Shown: positions 57,782 through 64,000 of the stretch, one piece after another
Numbering within the stretch: the first letter of the stretch is position 1
How the letters are laid out: each line of letters begins with the position of its first letter
Source: Williamsia maris
GTDB lineage: Bacteria; Actinomycetota; Actinomycetes; Mycobacteriales; Mycobacteriaceae
Length of the DNA: 64,000 nt
Reading direction: 5' to 3'
NCBI RefSeq assembly: GCF_024171815.1
Contig: NZ_JAMTCJ010000003.1
Span: 868,001-932,000 of the forward strand
Translations under genes and position numbers: made by a program
Notes under the pieces: generated by a model
Databases searched by the model: none
Told to the model about the DNA's origin: nothing
What the model saw: only the letters and a program-made list of their open reading frames with translations

Positions 57782-58837
57782 ATGTCGCCGATCACGCCGC
57801 ACAGCGCGCGCAGTGTCGTCCTGACCGTCGCCGAGGTGGTCTCCGAGACCGCCGACGCCACGTCGCTGGTGTTCGAACTCCCCACCTCCGACGGCGCGCC
57901 GCCGATGGACTACAAGCCGGGGCAGTTCCTGACCCTGCGGATCCCCAGCGATCAGACCGGCTCGGTGGCCCGCTGCTACTCCCTGGCGTCGTCGCCCTTC
58001 ACCGACGACAAGCCCAAGGTGACCGTCAAGCGGACCACCGACGGTTACGGCTCCAACTGGCTGTGCGACAACATCTCCGCCGGTGACGAGATCGAGGTGC
58101 TGCCGCCGTCGGGCGTCTTCACGCCCCCCGATCTCGACGCCCCGCTGCTGCTGTTGGCCGCGGGCAGCGGCGTGACGCCGATCATGTCCATCCTCAAGGC
58201 CGCCCTCGAGAAGGGCTCGGCGCCTGTGGTGTTCTTCTACGCCAACCGCAGCCAGGACGACGTCATCTTCGCCGAGGAACTGCGGACCCTGCACGAGCGA
58301 TACGACGACCGGCTGACCGTCGTCCACTGGCTCGAGAGCGTCCAGGGCCTTCCCCGCGTGTCTGCGCTGACGGCGTTGTTCCGCCCGTACGCCGCCCATC
58401 ACGCCTTCATGTGCGGGCCCGGACCGTTCATGGACGCGCTGCACACCGCGTTGGCCGACGCCGGGTTCCCGCACAAGCAGGTGCACGCCGAGGTCTTCAC
58501 CTCGCTGTCCGGCGACCCGTTCGACGACCCGGACACCGCCGAGCTGACCGAGGAGCAGACCGCCGACGCCGCGTCGGTGTCGGTGGAACTCGACGGCACC
58601 GTGCACGAGCTCTCGTGGCCCCGCAGCCAGACCCTCGTCGACATCATGATGGCCGCCGGCCTCGACGTGCCGTACTCGTGCCGCGAGGGCGAATGTGGTT
58701 CCTGCGCATGCACGGTGGTCGACGGAACGGTGGAGATGGAGAACGTCGGCGCGCTCGACCAGGAGGACATCGACGACGGCTACATCCTGGGATGCCAGGC
58801 CCGCCCGACATCGGACCACCTGACCATCGAGTTCTGA
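57782..58837 (+). CDS. kshB: 3-ketosteroid 9-alpha-hydroxylase reductase component KshB
   Basis: A 351-residue oxygenase reductase that passes electrons from NADH through FAD and a plant-type [2Fe-2S] cluster to a Rieske oxygenase. FAD motif RCYSLASSP lies near residue 65, nucleotide motif GSGVTPIMSILK near 125 and CGPGPFM later. The C-terminal cluster is CREGECGSCAC plus a final Cys in LGCQARP. The ATG at 57782 is preferred over 57755 because the KstR-like box overlaps the longer reading. Length and the operator support KshB over other phenol- or alkane-type reductases; the oxygenase KshA is not in the window. Confidence 0.82.
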   Translation: MSPITPHSARSVVLTVAEVVSETADATSLVFELPTSDGAPPMDYKPGQFLTLRIPSDQTGSVARCYSLASSPFTDDKPKVTVKRTTDGYGSNWLCDNISAGDEIEVLPPSGVFTPPDLDAPLLLLAAGSGVTPIMSILKAALEKGSAPVVFFYANRSQDDVIFAEELRTLHERYDDRLTVVHWLESVQGLPRVSALTALFRPYAAHHAFMCGPGPFMDALHTALADAGFPHKQVHAEVFTSLSGDPFDDPDTAELTEEQTADAASVSVELDGTVHELSWPRSQTLVDIMMAAGLDVPYSCREGECGSCACTVVDGTVEMENVGALDQEDIDDGYILGCQARPTSDHLTIEF

Positions 58838-58851
58838 GCCGGCGCGACTTC

Positions 58852-59595
58852 TCAGCAGGCCCTGCGCTGGCGCAGGGCTCGGAGTTCGGCGCGCGTGGTC
58901 ACGTCGAGGTGCTCGGTGGCATACGACAGGGCGGTACGACCCATCGCGGGCGCGTTGTCGCCCAGGTAGGCGAGGAGTTCTTCTGCATCGCAGCGTTTCC
59001 CGGCCTCCGGCAGCATCCATCCGAACGCCTTCTGGATGAGGTCCCTGCGGTCGGCGATCACGAGCGGCGCCACCTCGTACAGCGCGGCGGCATCACCGCG
59101 TTTGAGGAACGCGAAGGTCGCGACGACGCCGACCCGCCGCGTCCACAGCGTGTCGTCGGCCGCCAGTTCGGCGAGCAGCCCGCGCGGACGGTCGATCAGC
59201 CATTCACCGAGGATCGGATCGGCGGAGCTGTCCACCAGATCCCAGTTGTTCACCCGACCGCCTCGGACCGCCTCGAGGTAGAGCTCGACCCATCGCTCTC
59301 GCCGGTCGTCGGTGGCCGCTCGCTCGAACCCGTCGCGCAGCAGGAACAGTCCGATCAACCGGTGTTCGTGCATCGCGCTGTCGAGCAGCGTGATGACGCC
59401 GCTCGGCTCGAGGCCGGTGAACGTCCTCGTGAGCGAACGCAGCTGTGGGACCGGCACACCCACGAACCGATCGCCTTCGGCGTAGTCGCCGGGACCGGTC
59501 TTGAAGAACCGTTGCGCACCCTGGGCCCGGACCGGATCGGCGAGTGCGTCGACGGCGGCCGCCACCGCCGCGGGTGTGAGCCGATGATCGCTCAC
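58852..59595 (-). CDS. AlkD-like DNA alkylation repair protein
   Basis: A 247-residue all-helical HEAT-like-repeat protein of the AlkC/AlkD glycosylase group, which removes N3- and N7-alkyl purines. The segments YAEGDRFVGVPVPQLRSL, NNWDLVDSSADPILGEWL, RRVGVVATFAFLKRG and QKAFGWMLPEAGKR are the family's landmarks; the NNWDLVD block contains the expected catalytic Asp. It is convergent with kshB, with 14 bp between them, and appears unrelated to its neighbours in function. Confidence 0.9.
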   Translation of the reverse strand: MSDHRLTPAAVAAAVDALADPVRAQGAQRFFKTGPGDYAEGDRFVGVPVPQLRSLTRTFTGLEPSGVITLLDSAMHEHRLIGLFLLRDGFERAATDDRRERWVELYLEAVRGGRVNNWDLVDSSADPILGEWLIDRPRGLLAELAADDTLWTRRVGVVATFAFLKRGDAAALYEVAPLVIADRRDLIQKAFGWMLPEAGKRCDAEELLAYLGDNAPAMGRTALSYATEHLDVTTRAELRALRQRRAC

Positions 59596-59602
59596 CGCGG
59601 GG

Positions 59603-60817
59603 TCACAGCAGGTCGGCGACCGGCGTGCGCGCGGCGACCGTCGGCCGCATCTTCATCACCGCACCGGCGCGACCGGCGCCGACCACACCGGTCAGGATGC
59701 CGTCGCGGCTGAAGTAGGCGAGGAATTTGTCGCCGTCCTCGTCGACGATGTGGACGTCGTCGTCGGCCGCGGGTGCCCCCAGGCACTGGATCTTGAGATC
59801 GAACTGGTCGGTCCAGAAGTAGTGGACCACCGGCGTCGAGGATGCCTTGTCGGTGCCCGCGATCGCGTCGGCGACGACCTTGGCCTGCTCGACCACGTGG
59901 TTCCAGTGCTCGACCCGCCGACCGAACTCACCGGTCTCGTCGGACCAGTTCGCGACGTCGCCGAGTGCGTAGACCCCGTCGGCGGAGGTCTTTCCCACGG
60001 CGTCGCAGGCGATCCCGCCCCCGACCGACCGGTCGGACAGGTCCAGGCCGATGGTCTCGGCCAGCGCAGTGGTGGGGGTCGAGCCGATGCCGAGCACCAC
60101 GAGGTCCGCGTCGAGCGTGGACCCGTCGTCCAGTCTGATGCCGGTGACAGCACCGTCAGCGGCGGTCAGCTCGGCGACACCCACCCCGGTGCGGACGGTG
60201 ACGCCGCGATCGGTGTGCAGCTTCTCGACCCGCGCACCGATGGTCGGTCCGAGCGCAGCGTGTAGTGCGCTCGGCGCCGGCTCGACGATGGTGACCGTCG
60301 CGCCGAGGATCGACAGGCTCGCCGCCGCCTCACAGCCGATGAACCCGGCGCCGACGACCACGGCCCGGACGCCCTCGCGGGCGGCGGCGCGCAGTTCGAG
60401 CGCGTCGTCGTACGTGCGCAAGACGTGCACGCCGTCGATCTCGGCCGCGGCGGAGCCGCCCTGGACAGCACTGTGCGGGAGAAAACGGGGATCGAGACCC
60501 GTTGCCAAGACCAGGGTCTCGAACGCCAGGGACTCCCCCGCTCCGACGTCGACGCTCTTGGCGGCGAGGTCGACACCCTGCACGTCGGTGTCGAGGAGCA
60601 GGTGGATGTGGTTGTCGGCGTACCACTCCTCCGCCTTGAGAGCCACCAGGTCGCGTTCGCCGCGCAGCACCGCCTTGGACAGCGGCGGGCGGTCGTAGGG
60701 GATCTGACTCTCCTTGCCGATCAGTGTGATCGGCTCGGAGTACCCGGCCTGTCGCAGGTTCTCCGCCAGTCGTGCGCCACCGAGCCCGGCACCGACGATC
60801 ACCACTCCAGCATTCAT
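59603..60817 (-). CDS. FAD-dependent NAD(P)H:ferredoxin/rubredoxin reductase
   Basis: A 404-residue two-dinucleotide-binding flavoprotein. The N-terminal FAD motif is VIVGAGLGGARLAENLRQ, followed by YDRPPLSK. The central NAD motif is VVVGAGFIGCEAAASL, and a YALGDVANW block closes the FAD site. This is the layout of rhodocoxin/putidaredoxin-type reductases serving ferredoxins and cytochromes P450. ATG at 60817 follows an AGGGATC site. No ferredoxin or P450 gene lies nearby, so the partner is unknown. Confidence 0.9.
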   Translation of the reverse strand: MNAGVVIVGAGLGGARLAENLRQAGYSEPITLIGKESQIPYDRPPLSKAVLRGERDLVALKAEEWYADNHIHLLLDTDVQGVDLAAKSVDVGAGESLAFETLVLATGLDPRFLPHSAVQGGSAAAEIDGVHVLRTYDDALELRAAAREGVRAVVVGAGFIGCEAAASLSILGATVTIVEPAPSALHAALGPTIGARVEKLHTDRGVTVRTGVGVAELTAADGAVTGIRLDDGSTLDADLVVLGIGSTPTTALAETIGLDLSDRSVGGGIACDAVGKTSADGVYALGDVANWSDETGEFGRRVEHWNHVVEQAKVVADAIAGTDKASSTPVVHYFWTDQFDLKIQCLGAPAADDDVHIVDEDGDKFLAYFSRDGILTGVVGAGRAGAVMKMRPTVAARTPVADLL

Positions 60818-60856
60818 AGAAGATCCCTCTCGTGTCATCGACACCCGACCGGACGG

Positions 60857-61519
60857 CTATCCGCCGATCCCGGCGGGATAGATGTCGGCCAGACGCCAGG
60901 TGGACCCGACTCTACGCATCACGGCCCACCGCACGATCGGCACCATCGAGGTGGGTGGGGTCGCCGAGTCGACGGTGATCTTCTCGATCGCAAAGACGAG
61001 GAGGCGCACCGCATCCGGCACCACCTCGCCGACGCCGACCGCCTGGACCGTGGTCTCGAGCGTCGCCCTGGACTCGACCGCGGAGGGCAGCACCACGTTG
61101 GGGCCCTGACTGCGGTAGTCGGCCAGCAGTCGGCCGGTCAGTCGCGGCGCGAGCATCTCCGAGCGTCGTTGTGCCGCCTGCGCGGTGAAGTCGGCGGGTG
61201 CGAAGGTGAACAGCGTCCGGAAGGTCGCGGTCGCGGCGGCGGTCACCGCCGGGTCGACGTCGTGGTGGTCGTCGTCGCCGACCCCGACGACAGCGGTCAC
61301 CGTGGTCGCGACGGTGAGCGCCGCGGCCACAGCGAGCATCCCGACGTCGGCCCGCCCCGGCCGGCGGGGTGACCGGTGGGCGGTCACCGAGTAGAGCAGC
61401 GACAGCACCAGCACGACGACGAGCGGCGCGATCGACCACCCGGGCCAGTGCAGCAACGCGGCGACGGAGATCGCGGCGGCGGCGGAGACGATCGCGAGTA
61501 GACAGCGCAGAGGGGTCAT
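60857..61519 (-). CDS. Mce-associated-type membrane protein (4th of operon)
   Basis: A 220-residue protein with three N-terminal hydrophobic segments, then a soluble alpha/beta domain containing TFRTLFTFAPADFTAQ and ending VRWAVMRRVGSTWRLADIYP. This plan resembles Mce-associated (Mas/Omam) proteins, whose C-terminal domains are NTF2-like and face the periplasm. The start overlaps the preceding gene by 4 bp. No yrbE or mce gene is in the window, so it is an orphan set here. Assignment is by architecture and gene pattern. Confidence 0.65.
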   Translation of the reverse strand: MTPLRCLLAIVSAAAAISVAALLHWPGWSIAPLVVVLVLSLLYSVTAHRSPRRPGRADVGMLAVAAALTVATTVTAVVGVGDDDHHDVDPAVTAAATATFRTLFTFAPADFTAQAAQRRSEMLAPRLTGRLLADYRSQGPNVVLPSAVESRATLETTVQAVGVGEVVPDAVRLLVFAIEKITVDSATPPTSMVPIVRWAVMRRVGSTWRLADIYPAGIGG

Positions 61520-62136
61520 TGCAGTTGCGCCCGTTCGATCTTCCAGACCCCGTCGGCACGCGTCATGTGCACCAGCAGCACGATGCGCGCATCGCCGGCA
61601 CCGCCTCCGAGCAGTTGCGGGTTCGTGGCCTCGGCCACCACCAGCACGTCGGCCGACGACCCGGGATCGGGGCCGACGATCCCCGCGGAGATCACCTGGC
61701 CCGTTCCCGCGAACGCCTGCGACGCCACCGACGACTCGATGTCGACGCGCGATGCCGTCACCCGTTGGCGGAACTCGCCGGTGCTCACCGCGAGAACGGA
61801 TTCGACGTACTCGCCCGGGCGGGCCGGGTCGGCGGTGAGTGCGGTGGTGATGCCGTCGCGGGCCGAGCTCAGGACGGCCGCCGCACGATCCGACCCGGCT
61901 GCGCCGCCACCGCCGACCGACACCAGGACGATCGTCGCGACGACGAGGGCAGCGGTGACGACCAGACCGACGACGGAGACGACCCGGACCGCCCGACCGA
62001 CGCGTCGCGCACGGCGCAGGTGGGCCACCTCGGCGGCGGCGTGGGCGGCCGCGTGGACCTCGGTCGCCTCGACGAGCCGTGCGCGCGCCGTGGCCAGTCG
62101 GACCGAGGTGGTCGAACCGGTCTGGTCGTCGCTCAT
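61516..62136 (-). CDS. Mce-associated-type membrane protein (3rd of operon)
   Basis: A 206-residue protein: Ala-rich cytoplasmic N terminus, one strong transmembrane helix (VVSVVGLVVTAALVVATIVLV), then a periplasmic domain with VLAVSTGEFRQRV and the ending VWKIERAQLQ. This single-TM plus NTF2-like plan is the classic Mce-associated form. ATG at 62136 overlaps the upstream stop (ATGA); the longer frame start is rejected for that reason. Confidence 0.72.
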   Translation of the reverse strand: MSDDQTGSTTSVRLATARARLVEATEVHAAAHAAAEVAHLRRARRVGRAVRVVSVVGLVVTAALVVATIVLVSVGGGGAAGSDRAAAVLSSARDGITTALTADPARPGEYVESVLAVSTGEFRQRVTASRVDIESSVASQAFAGTGQVISAGIVGPDPGSSADVLVVAEATNPQLLGGGAGDARIVLLVHMTRADGVWKIERAQLQ

Positions 62137-62768
62137 CGGATCACGTCCAACGTCGCCACTCTCCACGTACCGTCGACCTTCTCCAGACGGGCGGCGATCA
62201 CCCGGCCCGACGCGGATTCGTCCGACCCGACCCGTTCGGTCAGGTTGGCCGCGACGACGACATCGGCCGAGTCGGCGGTGACCACGCCGAGCCCTGTTCG
62301 CGCGGGAGTGCAGCCCGTGGTCGATCGTGTTCCGTCCGAACCCGCTGCGGCAGAACCCGACCGGAGCCGCGCGCCGAGCTCACCGGTGGCCACCCGCAGG
62401 GCGGCCGCGCGGTCGGCATCGGTCCCGGTGCGCAACGTCGTACAGACCAACTCCCCCGAGATCCGGCGGACATCCGCGCGATCGGCCGTCAGCGCACGGT
62501 CGGCGCGCAGGTTCGTCACGGCGGTCGAGGCCAGGGCCGCCGAGGCCACCACGACGGCGACGATCACCGCGGCGGCGAGAAGTGGCGGCCCGCCGTTCCG
62601 TCTGGACACGACGCCGTATCCGATCGCCGCGATCACGGTCAGCACCATCAGTGATGTCCACCAGCCCGGCCACCCGCGCAGTGCACCGAGTCCGATCACG
62701 ACCGCGACACCGACCACCGGCGCGCCGATGGCGATCCACGCGTCGAGGATCCGTGCCCGGCGCGTCAC
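62133..62768 (-). CDS. Mce-associated-type membrane protein (2nd of operon)
   Basis: A 211-residue protein with three hydrophobic segments near the N terminus, then a soluble domain with LRVATGELGARLRS and TWRVATLDVIR at the end. It has the same membrane-anchor-plus-domain plan as its neighbours and overlaps both by 4 bp. A Cys pair in the exported part (LVCTTLR, TTGCTPA) could form a disulfide. Confidence 0.65.
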   Translation of the reverse strand: MTRRARILDAWIAIGAPVVGVAVVIGLGALRGWPGWWTSLMVLTVIAAIGYGVVSRRNGGPPLLAAAVIVAVVVASAALASTAVTNLRADRALTADRADVRRISGELVCTTLRTGTDADRAAALRVATGELGARLRSGSAAAGSDGTRSTTGCTPARTGLGVVTADSADVVVAANLTERVGSDESASGRVIAARLEKVDGTWRVATLDVIR

Positions 62769-63349
62769 GGCAGGAACTCCACGGCGGCGAGTCGTAGCGC
62801 CCCGCCGTCCGGTTCGATCTGCACGCGGAGTCGAAACCGCCTGGGCTCGGCGGTGTCCCGAGCCGACGAGTTCGCGGCCACCCGTGTGGTCACCACCGAT
62901 GTCACGAGCGCGCTGACCGTGTCACCTGTGCGACCGGCGATGGCGACGCCGTCCACGACCCCGGTGGCCACCGTCCCCAGACGTGCGACGAAGGCGCTGT
63001 AGGCGCCGGTCGACTGCGCGAACTCGTCGCGGAAGGTGCCGGTCGAGAGTTCGAGGATGCGTTGGGCGCGGTCGGGGTCGCGCGAGTCGGGGGTCAGCAG
63101 CAGCCCCACGGTGTCGGTGGCGAACGTGCGGTAGTCGGCGTCGGACCACGTGTCCCGCTGGGCCTGCCGGGCGACGGCGACGGCGGCCACGACGGCGAGG
63201 ACGACCACCACCGCCACCGCGGCGCCGAACCATCCACGGGCGCCGCCACCGGACCGCGGGTCCTCACCGGTGAGCCGATCGACCTCGTCGCGGGCGCGAG
63301 CGAGGTCGCGCCGCGCGGCACGTTCGGCCGCGAACGGGCTCTGCGCCAC
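62765..63349 (-). CDS. Mce-associated-type membrane protein (1st of operon)
   Basis: A 194-residue protein: charged cytoplasmic N terminus, one transmembrane helix (WFGAAVAVVVVLAVVAAVAVA), and a periplasmic domain with ILELSTGTFRDEFAQS, the most recognisable Mce-associated block. GTG at 63349 has a GGAGG site 6 bp upstream and is preferred to GTG at 63364. It is the first of four genes joined by 4-bp overlaps, so all four should be made in fixed proportion. Confidence 0.72.
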   Translation of the reverse strand: MAQSPFAAERAARRDLARARDEVDRLTGEDPRSGGGARGWFGAAVAVVVVLAVVAAVAVARQAQRDTWSDADYRTFATDTVGLLLTPDSRDPDRAQRILELSTGTFRDEFAQSTGAYSAFVARLGTVATGVVDGVAIAGRTGDTVSALVTSVVTTRVAANSSARDTAEPRRFRLRVQIEPDGGALRLAAVEFLP

Positions 63350-63498
63350 CGGCCACCTCCACACTCACCCATCGCGCGGTTGCCCGGGAGGGCACCACGG
63401 GCGCCATCGTAGATGCCGTGATGGAGATGGTCCGGTTGCGCTGACACCCCGCGCGGCCGGTGGTTTCATTGGGCATTCGCTTCGACGAGGGGACACCC
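63350..63498. other. divergent intergenic region, mas operon / APC permease
   Basis: 149 bp carrying both promoters. No KstR-type box or strong repeat was seen. Confidence 0.4.
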
Positions 63499-64000
63499 AT
63501 GTCTGCACGTCCGACCGGCCCGGCGCCACTCAACCCGGCACCGCTGTCCCGGTCGACCCTGCTCCGACGCAAACCGATCCCCACCGGCTGGGCGGTCGAG
63601 TCCGACACCGGCCTCAAACGCAACATCACCACGGTGCAGTTGGCGAGTTTCGGCATCGGGTCGACCATCGGCACCGGCATCTTCTTCGTCATGTCGGTCG
63701 CCGTGCCCGAGGCGGGTCCGTCGGTGATCATCTCGTTCGTCTTCGCGGGTATCGCCGCCGGGCTGGCGGCCCTCTGTTACGCCGAGATGGCCTCGGCCGT
63801 ACCGGTCTCGGGCTCGACCTACTCCTACGCCTACGCGACCCTCGGCGAGCTGACCGCGATGGCGGTCGCCGGATGTCTGCTGCTCGAGTACGGGGTGTCG
63901 ACGGCGGCGGTGTCGGTGGGCTGGAGCGGTTACCTCAACGAGCTGCTCGGGGACCTGAACATCCCGGAGATACCGCATGCGCTGAGCGCCGCCCCGTTCG
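63499..64000 (+). CDS. APC-family amino acid permease, truncated by window end
   Basis: The first 167 residues of a cationic-amino-acid-transporter-like permease. After a 45-residue hydrophilic lead comes GIGSTIGTGIFFVMSV, the helix-1 substrate motif of the APC superfamily, then AALCYAEMASAVPVSGSTYSYAYATLGE, a conserved helix 2-3 block. ATG at 63499 follows GAGGGGA. The frame is open at the last base, so the gene continues outside the window. The substrate is not determined. Confidence 0.88.
   Translation, partial: MSARPTGPAPLNPAPLSRSTLLRRKPIPTGWAVESDTGLKRNITTVQLASFGIGSTIGTGIFFVMSVAVPEAGPSVIISFVFAGIAAGLAALCYAEMASAVPVSGSTYSYAYATLGELTAMAVAGCLLLEYGVSTAAVSVGWSGYLNELLGDLNIPEIPHALSAAPF

Overview
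The window is chromosomal DNA from a high-GC, mycolic-acid-type actinobacterium (Mycobacteriales; Gordonia, Williamsia or Rhodococcus would all fit). This rests on GC-rich codon use, a complete mycofactocin locus, KstR-type sterol operators, a kshB gene, Mce-associated membrane proteins and a WS/DGAT acyltransferase. No rRNA, tRNA, CRISPR array, insertion sequence or phage gene was recognised.

Layout. (1) 40-4141: an alpha/beta hydrolase, then an FCD-type GntR regulator, an NCS1 permease and a hydantoin/allantoin-type racemase, which together look like a small ureide or hydantoin uptake unit. (2) 4283-5239: a secreted lipase-like esterase, convergent with the next locus. (3) 5288-40851, minus strand: one uninterrupted 11,299-residue nonribosomal peptide synthetase (NRPS) with nine modules and epimerization domains in modules 1, 8 and 9. 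Upstream lie a small protein (orfA), an MbtH-like protein and a second small protein (orfB). (4) 41141-47851, plus strand: a translationally coupled DrrABC-type exporter, two tandem family-2 glycosyltransferases and a WS/DGAT-like acyltransferase, which with the NRPS suggest a glycosylated and/or acylated cell-envelope lipopeptide. (5) 47852-48277: a PPOX-fold flavin or F420 enzyme. (6) 48333-57687: the mycofactocin locus mftR / mftABCD ... mftEFG, interrupted by an alpha-methylacyl-CoA racemase gene and a mycofactocin-coupled SDR gene that has a KstR-type operator. (7) 57782-60817: kshB with a KstR-like box, an AlkD-like DNA repair protein and an FAD-dependent ferredoxin reductase. (8) 60857-63349: four overlapping genes for Mce-associated-type membrane proteins. 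(9) 63499 to the end: an APC amino-acid permease, cut by the window edge.

The most novel observation is a short domain resembling the N-terminal subdomain of an adenylation (A) domain. It occurs four times: as two stand-alone proteins (orfA, orfB) flanking the mbtH-like gene, and as two extra inserts between the C and A domains of NRPS modules 3 and 5. All four share a pattern near 'TVAL....PGL' and lack every downstream A-domain motif. A-domain codes read by eye give D-Ser / X / Thr / X / Ser / X / X / D-X / D-Gln. The NRPS ends in an E domain with no thioesterase or reductase, so release or transfer to another protein is unexplained. Twin Crp/GlxR-like boxes lie upstream of orfA.
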